Position numbers and translations under genes: made by a program
The notes under the pieces: generated by a model
The model's database searches: none
What the model was told of the DNA's origin: nothing
The model's input: only the letters and a program-made list of their open reading frames with translations
Origin: Periconia sp. R9002
Taxonomy: Eukaryota; Ascomycota; Dothideomycetes; Pleosporales; Periconiaceae
Length of the DNA stretch: 64,000 nucleotides
NCBI GenBank assembly: GCA_023627715.1
Contig: JAMAHW010000009.1
Span: 496,001 to 560,000, forward strand
Direction: 5' to 3'
Shown: positions 10,433 through 22,117 of the stretch, piece by piece
How the letters are laid out: every line of letters starts with the position of its first letter
How positions within the stretch are numbered: position 1 is the first letter of the stretch

Positions 10433-10936
10433 TTATCCTACTTTTTCTCCATTTTCAATCAGCATGTACTCATCCCCGACCATCATCTTCATCTGGCTGT
10501 CATCCATGAAATTGTGGTGATCGCCATTCAGAGCGGCGGCTTCTTTGTCGTAAAGGAACTTTGCCAAGGCCAAATAATCTGGAAACACAAAGGTGCAAAT
10601 GGCGTCGTAGTCCAGCAGCTGAGCCTTGTTGTGCATGATGTCCTGAATCAATTTCCTGTCGCGTTCCAAATGGTATGTCTAGGCGAATTTAAGGAGATTG
10701 AGCCAATCAATCAGCAAGTGGAATTGTGGGGTGGGACAAGAGCGTACAAGGCTGTAAGAGAGGATGCCGTGACGCAACAGCAGTGGAACGGCCTTCTGGG
10801 CGTGGTGATTATTGTAGTAGTCAATAAATTCGGCGTCTGACAAGCCTGGTTTCTTCTTCACCATTATGGTAGCTTTGACGACTTTTCGAAAACCCGTCGT
10901 GTTGGGGTAGCCCGGCTCGAATTGTTTGGGCACCAT
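10433..10936 (-). CDS. EthD-domain protein
   Basis: Two exons, 10936-10748 and 10678-10433, joined in phase 0 to 144 residues. The sequence follows the ferredoxin-like EthD pattern: a first strand VVKATIMVKKKPGLSDAEF, a helix with YYNNHHAQKAVPLL, SYSLTYHLERD, then YDAICTFVFPDYLALAKF and a final DEYMLIENGE strand. Such small dimeric alpha-beta barrel proteins are found in polyketide and xenobiotic metabolism. No partner gene lies nearby, so no pathway can be assigned. Upstream ATGs in the same frame at about 11218-11260 have no supporting context. Confidence 0.87.
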
Positions 10937-12057
10937 GATGGGCGACGGCGCGCGGGGACAATGGCCAGGTGACGGTGAGGTTAGGGCTGTTGGAGAGATC
11001 GATCTACTACTACTAGTAACTATCTGTCTCGCGCGCGGTACCGGTGCGGTGGGCAGGAGGGGAAATAGGATCCGCGCAGGCCAGGGCTCGTTCTCCGCTT
11101 CGATGGTGCTTTGAGCAGAAGAGAAGAGATTCCAAATAATAAACTGCATTGATTGATACTGTAGTAAGTTGATTTCCAGTGTTACATTGATGTCTGGGTT
11201 CAAATTGCTTGGAACCATGGCACGTGCAGTGGAACACGATTGATTTGAACCACTTGTCAAACAACTAAACCGTCACGCAGTTATATGTACATGGCAATGA
11301 CATATGAGCCTTGTCCACGTCTTCCCGCATTGGAACTCGAGTCACCGTAACCAGCCTGTTCGCTGTCGCTCTATTCACCCTCGGCCCGCCGTGCTGTCAA
11401 CTCATACATGTATCTACTCTGAACGTTGCATCTAAGCGAGCCTTGCATACATATACATACATGTACAGGTAGGTTGTATACTCAGCTCCTACGACCAACT
11501 ATCCGGATGGCAATTAAAAGCACGATACCGTCTGGAAAGGGTGTGTACTAAGTAGTCTTTCAGCCAAGTTCCACCACTCTCTTTTCGAGTGAGGGCAAAC
11601 TTTCCAGCCTGGAGAGGGCCGACACTTGCACTTGCGTGCTTTAGGTTCCTTTCCTCGCCGCTCTCCGCCGCCCCACGTAAACACACACACCGCACCCGCG
11701 CGCCCTTCCAAACAGCCATAAATGAATGCAGCCCGGCGGCGCGCACGACTGCTGACTCCCCCATCGCTTGCACTCAAGGGTGCCCAAACCACTGGCTGTC
11801 CTACTTGCGACCCTCTGCGCCCTTACCGACCCACCGTCAGGCCAATTGCGCAACTGACTACACCTTCACTTCTGCCCACCCACGGCTCCCCAATTACCTT
11901 TGTGCCTCCTCTCTCTGCCCGTAATTTGCCTCCTCTGTCGCCTGCGCCTTCTTCTTCTTCTCCTCCCTCTCCTTTCTCTTCCCCATCTTCTGCTCCCCGC
12001 AAGAAACCATCGCTTCATCCTGCACGACGACGCACATTCTGCACTGCCCCAGTCAAC
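10937..12057. promoter_or_regulatory. Shared upstream region of the EthD gene and the M16 protease gene
   Basis: The region is divergent. It includes a TACATATACATACATGTAC-like simple stretch at about 11449-11466. The final 450 bp are C/T-rich, as expected for a long 5' leader of the protease gene. The last part (11722-12057) is open in frame with the protease and could encode an N-terminal leader (see that gene). Confidence 0.5.
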
Positions 12058-15000
12058 ATGGGGGATTCAGCACCACCTGGCGCGAGACCGAGGATAGAAG
12101 ACTTGGAACGGCCAGCCCTGGATGATCGCTCATACAGAATCATCACGCTGTCGAACCAACTCGAAGCTATACTCATACATGATCCCGAGACGGACAAGGC
12201 AAGCGCTGCTCTTGACGTCAATGTGGGCAGCTTTAGTGACTGGGAGGATCTCCCTGGCATAGCACATGCCGTGGAGCATCTACTGTTTATGGGAACCGAG
12301 AAGGTAAGACTGCGCTTCATGTTCAAGGATATGTAAGCACGAGCATGCGCATACACGACGGCTAACCAACGTTGCGACAGTACCCCGAAGAAAACAACTA
12401 CAACAAATATCTGACCTCGTACTCGGGCATGTCAAACGCTTACACAGCCGCTACCTCTACCAACTACTATTTCGAACTTGCCGCAGTACAATCGAACAAA
12501 AGTGGCGCATCGACCCCGAATCCCGCCGCCGACCAACTCCCCGTGGACAAGAGTCAGTCGCCTTTATGGGGTGCTCTCGACCGCTTTGGTCAGTTCTTCA
12601 TATGTCCTCTCTTCCTGGAGGATACTGTAGATCGTGAGATCAAGGCTGTCGACTCGGAGAACAAGAAGAACCTTCAGAACGACACCTGGAGGCTGCATCA
12701 ATTGAACAAGAGTCTTTCAAACCCACAGCATCCCATCAACCACTTTTCCACCGGAAGCTGGAAGACGCTACACGATGACCCGATTGGACGCGGTGTGCAG
12801 ATACGCGATAAGTTCATGCAGTTCCATGCGCAGCATTACTCGGCGAACCGGATGAAACTGGTGGTTTTGGGTCGCGAAGATCTAGACACGCTGGAAGGAT
12901 GGGTGGATGAAATATTCTCTAAGATTCCAGACAAGAATTTGCCGCAGAAACGGTGGGATGACGTTCCCATCTATACAGAGAAGGAGCTTTTGATCCAGAC
13001 CTTCGCCAAACCAGTGTTTGAATCACGGACATTGGAGATTTCATTTCTTTACCGCGACGAGGAAGAGTTTTACGAGTCGCACCCATCACGTTATTTGAGC
13101 CACCTCATTGGTCATGAGGGGCCTGGCAGCATACTTGCGTATATCAAAGCTAAAGGATGGGCGAATGGCCTTGGCGCCGGTGGTTATTCGTTATGCCCTG
13201 GTAGTGGTTTGTTCCAGATCAGTGTCAAACTGACAGAGGACGGTCTCTCCAACTACAAAGAAATCGTCAAGATCATATTTCAGTACATTTCCATGATACG
13301 TGAGCATGAGCCTCAAGAATGGATTGTCAAGGAGCAGATGACAATGAGCGAGGTTGACTTCCGCTTCAAGCAAAAAAGCACCCCCAACCGTACAACAAGT
13401 AATCTTGCCTCGGTCATGCAGAAGCCCTATGACCGTAAGATGATACTCAGCGGGCCCTCTGTTATTCGTAAATTCGATGCTCAGCGTATCAGCGAGGCAT
13501 TGTCCTATCTTCGTCCAGACAATTTCAGATTCTTACTCGTTAGTCAAGAGTTCCCTGGGGATTGGGACCAAAAGGAGCAATGGTACGGTACTGAGTATAA
13601 GACCGAGAAGATCCCCCGGGAGTTTCTGCAAGAGATCAAGGACTCTTTTGAGAGCAAGACACGCCCTAAGGACCTACACCTACCACACAAGAACGAATTC
13701 ATACCCAGTAAACTAGAGGTAGAAAAGAAGGAAGTAGCCCAACCTCTCAAGATTCCAAAGCTTATCCGGAATGATCCTTCTGTACGCTTATGGTGGAAAA
13801 AGGACGATCAATTCTGGGTACCCAAGGCTAACGTTTACATTCAACTGCGGACACCCCTCCCGTATACTACGGCGCGGACGGTTTTGATCACTAGCCTCTA
13901 TCGTGACTTGGTCAACGATGCGCTAGTGGAATATGCTTACGATGCTGATATTTCTGGCCTGAATTACGATATAACAGTTACTAAGGCCGGCATTAACCTA
14001 TCTGTTCAAGGCTATAATGATAAGCTTCCTGTGCTTCTGGAGAAGCTGCTCGTTCAACTTCGGGACCTCGAAGTACGTGAAGACCGCTTCAAGATCGTCC
14101 ATGATCGTGCGGCACGCAACTACCGCAATTGGGATTACCAGCAGCCTTATCATCAGGTTGGAACCTATTCTCGTATGTTCAAAACAGATGTTGTTTACCT
14201 TGCGGATGCCATGCTGGAAGAGCTGGACAACGTCACAGCTCAAGATATTCAGCAGTTCTTCAGTCAGGTGCTCAAGCAGCTTCACATCGAGATTTTCGCT
14301 CATGGGAACTTGTATAAGGAAGAAGCGCTCAAAGTTGCTGATCTTGTAGAGAAGACTCTCCAACCTAAAAAACTTCCTTTAAGTCAGTATCCCACGCGAC
14401 GGGAGTTAATCCTCCCTTCTGGATGCAACTTCATCTACGAGCGCCCACTCAAAGACCCCGCCAATGTCAACCACTGCATCGAATACGGTCTCTACCTTGG
14501 TAACCGTCAAGATGAAATGGTGCGCGCCAAAGGGGCCCTCCTGACCCAAATAACAGACGAACCTGTATTCAACCAGCTCCGCACGATTGAGCAGCTTGGC
14601 TACGTTGTCTTCTCTGGAGCCACCCCTGGCATCATGTACGAGGGTTACCGTATAATGATTCAGAGCGAAAAGGACTGCAAGTACCTGGAAGGCCGCATCG
14701 AGCACTTCCTCACGCAGTTTGAGGAAACACTCGCCAATATGTCGGATGAAGAGTTTGAGAAGCACAAAGGCGCCGTCATCACCCGAAAGCTCGAAAAATT
14801 TAAGAACCTCAACAGCGAATTTGAAGTTCTGAACACTCCCATAACTGGCGACTACTACAAATTCACCTTGTGTAAGTATTTTTATTTTCTCTTATTACAT
14901 TCGTTGCCGCCATTCCAGGTCCTCTCGGACCAACCCTTGCAAAAGGGGAGAAGACTTCCCCACTTAACGAACAGGAAATCCCCCCTCTCCACACCCGATA

Positions 15001-15613
15001 AAAGCAGAAGACCCAATACTAAACGCATAAAACCAAAACAGACGAGATCGACGCCGAAAACGTAGCCAAACTCACCAAGCAGCAAATGCAAGACTTCTAC
15101 GCGCGCCACATCTCGCCGTCGTCCCCCCACCGAGCCAAGCTCTCGGTGCACCTCCAAGCGCAAGCCAAACCCAAGGAAGCCACGCTCGACGAGCTCAAGG
15201 CGCAAGCCCTCACCGCCATAGGCACCATCCTCAAGGCCGAAGCCGTGTCCACGCCGGACGAAAACGACGACGAAAGTACGGCCGCCCTCAAGCGAACCAT
15301 CGAATCCGCAACTTCCCCCGACGATATCCCTACGCTCCTCTCCACGCACCTCTCCGACACCCTGCGTCTCTTCCCCGCTCAAACCGCCAAAATCGTCGAC
15401 GAGGCGAAAGCCGCGCTCGGGCTCGCTGACACGACCGTTGCGGTTGAAGAGGTGGGTGAAGCCGTTGAGCAGAGTGATGGTGGTGCTGGTGGCGCAAAGC
15501 ACCCCGTCCTCATCACCGATGTGCATACGTGGAAGGCGGGCTTGCTGGTCTCGAGGGGGGTCACGCCTGGAGCCGACTTGGATCGGTATATGGAGGATGC
15601 CGCCAAGTTGTGA
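12058..15613 (+). CDS. STE23: Insulin-degrading-enzyme-type M16 metallopeptidase
   Basis: Exons 12058-12303, 12381-14871 and 15042-15613 add up to 1,103 codons. The inverted zinc motif is HAVEH in GIAHAVEHLLFMGTEKYPEEN, and the third ligand Glu lies in DREIKAVDSENKKN, about 80 residues on. Further M16 landmarks are SYLCPGS-like GGYSLCPGSGLF, and QLRTIEQLGYVVFSG in the C-terminal half. The size matches insulysin, a four-domain cytosolic peptidase that degrades short peptides; yeast Ste23 also matures a-factor. The C-terminus is AKL, a type 1 peroxisomal signal also found on mammalian insulysin. Upstream, the frame is open from an ATG at 11722, adding 112 residues rich in Arg, Pro, Ser and Ala with no acidic residues, a possible mitochondrial leader. 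MGDSAPPG at 12058 is taken as the main start. Confidence 0.93.
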
Positions 15614-16373
15614 GTAAGGGGGGGAATTGTGTAGATGGGAATGCCATATCTAACCGTTCTCATCACCTCGTGCGATTCTTTGACTAGGTTTCTGCCCATT
15701 GTGGGACGTGGACATGGACGTGTAATGGAAAGGGTATACTTGGCTAGCTTTAGACAGGCGAGTGCCAGGGAAAGGGAAAGGGAGGGAGCTAGTGGCATCG
15801 ATGACGGCATGGCATGGCATGGAATGCGTATTTTGAATCAAATGATAATTGAGATGATTGTGTATGTGTGTGTGTGTGCGTTTGTGAATGTTGTGAGTTT
15901 TGTCTAGATCGAATGCCTTTTCATCTGCCCTCCCCGTCCGTGAATTCTTTTTATCGACTTTCTATCACATCAATCAATATAAACCGTGTCAGATGAGGGC
16001 GTGAGGGGAAATATGTAATTTTTTCTTTGTTTGTTTGCATTGTATTGTATTACCTGTATTTGCAGGTATAGAGGGTTTGGGGGATTTCATCTCATGCAAT
16101 CAATCTCTACATAAGTCGATCGATGGCAAAGAAAGAAAGGGGGGAAGGGGTTAAGGTACAAAGCAAATGTCGCAGCAGCACACACCAAACGATATCAGGG
16201 CGAAAAAAGAAGAAAATGCCACACACACAGCGCTCTCCTCCTGCATATCAAAAGAATAAAAGTCGCAAAAAACGTTTGTTGGATCCACTCTACGCTCTAT
16301 ATTCTCAAGCCCCGATTCCTTCAAAACAATAACCCCCCTCATCTCTCCACTATTCACCGACTGCATCCTACAA
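15614..16373. other. Convergent 3' regions of the M16 protease and VPS1
   Basis: Contains a (TG)n-like stretch at about 15859-15880 and AT-rich tracts suitable for polyadenylation. The frame downstream of the protease stop is also open if an intron 15610-15687 is removed (see findings). Confidence 0.5.
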
Positions 16374-18830
16374 TTATTGAACCGTGTTGACAATCTCACT
16401 AGCCTTGCCAAGACTCTCCACCATCTGCTGGCACTCCTTTCGCCTCCGCACCGTGTACTCGCTCTCCTTGAGCAGGTCGTCGAGTTCGTCCGTCTTGTAC
16501 ATGTTCTCGAGAAGTTCGCGCTGCATTTCCTCCTTTGTGAATTGCACAAGGTTAAGCATAATTGCCTTTGGAACCATGTCAATCATGGTGCGGCGCACAA
16601 TGTTGAAGTAAGAAGTGATGAGGAGTTCTGTTCAATATGTGTTAGCTTTGTCCGTCTGGAGTGCGACATAATGGGAGGAGAGAGCTTACTAATGACTTCG
16701 ACCTCTTGTAGCTCTTTATCTGAGAGAGTTCCAGAGGCCTTGAGTTGCGGTGGGGGAGGTTCCATGGAAGCCATCTTCTTCTTGTTCTTGCTGGCAAAGA
16801 AAGATCCAAAGAAACCACCACCTTCCTGGCTACCATCGACAGGGAGCGAGGGTGATTGAGATCGCGGGGGCACAGAAGGCGGTAGAGGTTTTCCGGTCTT
16901 GGGATCTACTTGCGTCGGCTTAGCTGCGTTGTGTCTGTCATTAACAATAGCCATAGCACGAGAGCCGTTGATAAAGTCGGGGTGACCGGTGTTGATATAT
17001 ACGGATTCCATAGCTACGAGATCCCGTACAAGCTTGTTGGTGGGGTCCATGGCTTTCTTGAAAAATGCGACAACGACTTGATGAAGCTTCTCCTTGAGTC
17101 CCGGGTACCGTCTGAAAGCTGGCTTTGCTAGAAGTTGGCCAAGAATACGGATCAGTTCGTCATATACCAAGCTTACACACTTCAAGCTGGGATCTTCTAA
17201 ACGTTTGATTTGTTGTTTAACAACAACTTCAAAGGCAGTGGTGCCCACAAAGAGCGCCGGGGATGAACCTGCAGAGTTGTGAAGGACAGTGCGAATATCA
17301 ACATCCTTGACTTGATCAAACGGATCGACAGCCCTGATACCATTGGCGTAAAGCTCGTGGTAAACAAACGAGATACGTGCACCGCCTGAAAGCTCTGTAG
17401 CCGAAAGCTCTTGGTTGTTTCCGTCCAAGACACCCCGGTATTCTCGACTGAACTCAGTAATCATTTGCAGAATAATACTCGAACTGTTGTTTCCAAGAAG
17501 CGAATCTCCGAGCTGGCTGAGCTCTTGTTGATATTTCTGGAGAGAGGAGGCAATGCGAGCTTTAATATCCGGAAGGGTTTGTTTGATGTGCATCATGAGA
17601 ATCTGGTGTTATTAGCTTGAATTTCGCATCATAAAACAGTGGCAAGTGAAAGGCGTACCAAGTTCAGTTTACGGGCCAAATAGGGCGTTCCGCAGTACGC
17701 AGCTTTGTTTCGGTAAGCCTTGTGGTTTTCGAAAAATTGCTTCTCATGCTCCAGGGCGAAGTGAATCGCCTTCTTATTCTCAATATCCCTTTGACCACGA
17801 TTCACGACGGGGACATAGCCCAACCGCAGAGGAATGATACGACCAGCCAGAATATCAACAACATCGGTACCCTCGTCCATCAAATCGACCTTGGTGAGCA
17901 CACCAATTGTGCGTTGTCCTTCTGGGTCCACTTCTCGCGCCAACATGAGACCATCCGAGTTTGCCAAATCCGTGTTCGCGGCAGTGACAGCAAGTATTAT
18001 AGCGTTGGGCTTGGTGATTTGCTTCAAAACCATCTCCTTGATCTGGCGCTCGATGTCGCGGGGCTGATCTCCGACCGGAACCTTTGTGAGACCGGGCAAA
18101 TCAACCAAAGTGAGTGTAAGGACGTTCGGGGAGTAAATGCGCAGGTTGATGGGAGCTGGTGAAATGCCCGCATTGCGCCCGGTCTTCGATTCGGTCTCGC
18201 GCACGATCTCGTCTCGTATCTTGCTGAAGTCGTGGAACTTTTGGCCGGGAATATGCAAGAATTCACCCCACTCATCGCTGTTGTTTTCGTTGGCCGTCGT
18301 CTTGGGAGCTTCCTCCTTGACACCGTTGGATTGAGGTTTCGATGAGGGGCGATTGATCAGTTGAAGAATGAGCGGTCTCCTGGTCACGATACCGGAGCCT
18401 CGAGGCAAACTATGGTGGCCGTGTATTAGTACTGCGACTCGGGACGATGAGGTTGCCTTGATAAGAGGGCTTGCTATACTCACAAGTCTCGGCCGACGAT
18501 GTTCTCCAGCACCGAACTCTTTCCACTAGATTGCGATCCTACGACAGCAATCTGGGGCAAATCTATAGGGTTTTGAACCTAGGTTGGGCGTTAGCTTGGG
18601 CCCATGTGTAGACGTGGCGGAGGTGTAATTAGGTTCGTCGACGTACCCCTACGGTGGTAAAAACATCCTGAAGTTTGTTCACGAGGGTGATGAGACCTGG
18701 GTCGTTCACGTTGATGCTACAGGAGGGCGGGTTAGCTTGCTAGATTCTCTTGTGTGCATGACTTCCGACGAGGGGCTGCAAGATGCTGGCGGGCAGCTTA
18801 GGAGACGTACGCAGATGGGTTGACCGCCAT
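16374..18830 (-). CDS. VPS1: Dynamin-related GTPase Vps1
   Basis: At least six exons. Exon 1 is 18830-18811 (MAVNPSA). Exon 2 starts at 18716 and encodes [18 protein letters not shown]. The next carries the P-loop GSQSSGKSS. The long exon begins with [19 protein letters not shown] and contains [27 protein letters not shown] and [12 protein letters not shown]. The last exon starts at about 16623 and ends in the GTPase effector domain ([21 protein letters not shown]). The middle domain and a variable Pro/Ser-rich loop (about 16700-16900) lie between. The SNGVKEE insert and overall sequence fit Vps1 rather than mitochondrial Dnm1. The protein pinches membranes in Golgi-to-vacuole sorting, and in peroxisome fission. 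The length of about 690-700 residues is normal. Its neighbour VMA1 also serves the vacuole, but co-regulation is not evident. Confidence 0.95.
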
Positions 18831-19277
18831 GGCCAGGCGTGGGACGTGGGGCTCGTTGGAGGATACAGACAGCTACGGTACAGCGATGGAGAAGGTAATG
18901 GGATATATGCAGTGGTGGGTCGAAAGTATGCGGACTTGGGGTTGAATGTTCAGGTTTCGTGGTTTGTGTCTCAGTCGCAGTTGCTGCATGCGAACGTCGT
19001 AGCCCGCCAGCGAACAGGGATTAGCGCACTCCTGGTCCAACGCTGTGGCGGTGCGTGGCGGCGGCCATGTTTTTTTTAGTGATGACATGTACACATGACG
19101 AGACTACCTATCACAGGGGCTCCTTCACCCCGACTTGCGTAAGTCAAATCAGGCATCAGTATTTCACAATGTACAATTCGTTCGCAATCTATGTTCCAAC
19201 TCTAATTCGGTGCCTAGAATCCACTATACACAACCTCCGCTACGTAAGTCGACGCACGTCTCTGACTGAAACCTTCC
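18831..19277. other. Intergenic between VPS1 start and VMA1 end
   Basis: 447 bp upstream of VPS1 and downstream of VMA1. It probably contains the VPS1 promoter, with a T-run at about 19070-19077. No gene seen. Confidence 0.5.
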
Positions 19278-21544
19278 TTACTCGTCTACAACGGCCGCGA
19301 ACTTATCCGTCATCTTCTGAAGCAACTCCTCGTACTGTACCCAATGTTAGCTTGTTCCTCTGCACCAACAGGGATATTGGATCCGTGGTCACTTACCTTC
19401 TTGCCCACCACTTCTTCACCCTCGCTAGGCAACTCGAACTTCATGCTGCGCAACTGCGTTTGAATGTCTGACGTGTTCTCGCGAATCTTAGCCCATGAAT
19501 GTCCTTGCGAGACCGCCTTCTGCGCCTCATCATGGAATGCCATCATGTTCTTCATCATCCATTCCGTCTTCCACAGCGGGCAGAACTGATCGTAATCTGA
19601 ATATCCGTTTTGCTGCAAAAAGTCCTCCTTGAGCAGTGTCGCAACGTCTAGAGTAATCTTGTCGCCATCACCCAGAGCGGATTTACCAACCAACTGCACC
19701 ACCTGGTCAAGATCCTCTGATGTCGTGAGAAGCTCCTTGATACGGTCGCGCAGCCTGGGAAATTCGGGGTTGTTCTCGGCGTAGTATTTGTCAAGCGCGC
19801 TTGTATACTTGCTGTAACTCAGACCAGTGTTGATGGATGGGAAATGCTTTCGCTGAGCAAGCTTTTTGTCCAAACCCCAAAACACTTGCACAATGTTGAG
19901 AGTACTCGTAGTGACGGGATCTGAGAAATCACCTCCCGGAGGACTGACCGCACCAACAATGCTGACACTTCCGTGACGCTCCGGACTTCCGAGTGCAGTA
20001 ACACGGCCTGCGCGCTCGTAGAAAGATGCCAATTTAGCTCCGAGATAGGCGGGGAAACCTTGATCAGCAGGCATTTCTCCGAGACGACCGGAAATTTCAC
20101 GAAGAGCCTCAGCCCAACGAGATGAAGAGTCAGCCATCATGGCCACGTCCTTACCCTGGTCTCTAAAATATTCAGCCTAGAATAGATTCTGCGTCAGCAA
20201 AGCCATTAAAAGCACGGCACAAGATGATGCTTACCACCGTGATACCAGTGTAAATGGAAGCCTCTCGGGCGGCCACGGGCATGTTGGATGTATTTGCGAT
20301 GAGTGTTGTACGTTTCATGATAGGCTCCTCCTTGCCGTTGACATTGATGGTGAGCTGCTCAAGTTAGCACCCCATTGGATAAATGGGAGTATGTAACACA
20401 AACCTCAGGGAAATCCATCAACACTTCAGCCATCTCGTTACCACGCTCACCACAGCCGACGTAGACAATAATGTCGGAGTTGGAGAACTTGGAAAGAGAT
20501 TGACTAATAACCGTCTTGCCGCAGCCGAAAGCACCAGGAATACACACAGTTCCACCCTGAACACTGGGGAAAAGGGCATCAAGAACTCGTTGTCCGACGA
20601 TAAGGGGCCTGTCGGACGACAACTTCTCGGAACTGGGACGGGGAACACGGACGGGCCACTGGTGCATCATGCTGTACTCCGTCTTGGTGCCGTTGAACTC
20701 AAGCTCTAGGATTTTTTCGTCAACAGTGTAGCTGCCCTTGTCTGCGAGGCGAGTGATGGTTCCCTTGGCGCGAGGAGGAAGCAAAATCTTGTGGTCGCTG
20801 AGCAGACTGTTCTCGACTACACTGCCAAAGACATCACCGCCCGTGATGTGGTCGCCGACTTTGTATTTGCCAGGCGTGAAATCCCACTTCTTCTTGCGGT
20901 CGAGGGCGGGAATATCGATACCTCGGGGAATGTAAATGCTGTTCGCGGCGTCGGAGATACTCTTGAGGGGACGTTGGATTCCGTCGTAGATGGTTTCCAT
21001 GAGACCGGGGCCAAGCTCGACAGAGAGGGGCTTTCCAGTCCTGAAAACGGGGTCGCCGACCGTTACACCAGCTAGAAGATGATTAGCTACCTTCTGTTTC
21101 TATTTTCAGAGTTCTTTCGTACCAGTCTCTTCATAGACTTGAATGGTGGCCTTGTCGGCTTCGATTCGAATAACTTCTCCAACCAAGTTGTCATGGCCAA
21201 CACGAACCTAACCAGTTCAGTATATGAGGCGGAAAGTTGGCTATCGAGCCCACCTACAAGTTCGTACATGGCACATCCGATCATGTTCGCAGCGACAATG
21301 ACGGGTCTGCATGGTTAGAGTACACTCAAGTTACGGCGAGCGGTGACGTACCCAGAGATGGAGAAGACGGTGCCTGTTTAGTTGGTCAGCATCTTCAAGA
21401 ATACAGAATTAAAGATGTGTTCCAGGGTAATAACATACCAGACTGCTCATCGCCATCATCCTGCTTGTTCTGTGCTTTCTATCCTACATCAGTCGCTATC
21501 CACCGAGGTTCACCCTCCAGCTAAAACCAACTCACAGGAGGCAT
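19278..21544 (-). CDS. VMA1: V-type proton ATPase catalytic subunit A
   Basis: About nine exons, several very short at the 5' end: MPP, then [37 protein letters not shown], then [19 protein letters not shown]. The large exon runs to about 20404 and carries the non-homologous region and the P-loop GAFGCGKTV. Later exons carry [34 protein letters not shown], and [18 protein letters not shown] of the nucleotide-binding fold. The last exon ends in KFAAVVDE. The protein hydrolyses ATP in the V1 sector and drives acidification of vacuole and Golgi. The intein present at the VGCGERG site in some yeasts is absent: the exon is continuous there. The canonical start is the Met at 21544, although the frame is open upstream to 21802. 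Confidence 0.96.
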
Positions 21545-22117
21545 TTTGGCAGCAATATCTTCTTGTTTCTTTGTCTCGGGAGACTTTTCGGCCGATAGGG
21601 ACGGCGGAGGGTTGACTACAATGACAGTCTCTTCAGAGGTCTCTTCTGTGGTCTCCTTGATAGGGCTCTTTGGCAGCGGGACCTCTAGCGGGAGGTCGGT
21701 CTGGAGGAGGGCGGGGCGCTGGGAGATCTGATCGATGCTATCACGGCGCACTAAGTCGAGGAGGGAGGGGCGGGATTTGAGACGAGGGCGCAGACCAAGC
21801 ATGCAAAAGCGAGCTTGGGGATGATGTGGTGGTGATGGTGCTAGGGCATGGAATAAGAGCGAGCTAGAGGCGGTTCGAGGTTGCAGAATGACGCCCGCTT
21901 GCGCTCCACAAGGTCCGTGCTGAAGCTCATGCTCCCTCCCACCGTCCTCGCCTCGCTTCCTCTCAAAAACCTGACAGTGAAGGCTGCATAAAAAGAAAAA
22001 GAGTAGCTTTAGCTGACCATGACCACTAAAATTGCTATTTATTACGGTCTTGACATGATTAACGGTGCCCTCTACATGTAAATTACTTCAATGCCTATCA
22101 ATGTATACATCTCCACC
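21545..22117. promoter_or_regulatory. VMA1 upstream region, including an in-frame open stretch
   Basis: 21545-21802 is open in frame with VMA1 and could add about 86 residues. 21803-22117 is non-coding and AT-rich near 22000-22060. It also holds the 3' end of the rhodopsin-domain gene. Confidence 0.45.

Noticed and set aside
10433..10936. EthD gene as part of a polyketide cluster
   Set aside because: No synthase, oxidoreductase set or cluster regulator adjoins it; neighbours are MPP6 and an M16 protease.
16700..17600. Frames antisense to VPS1
   Set aside because: They are shadows of the conserved dynamin coding sequence.
20440..20480. VMA1 intein
   Set aside because: The [10 protein letters not shown] site, where yeast VMA1 inteins insert, is uninterrupted.
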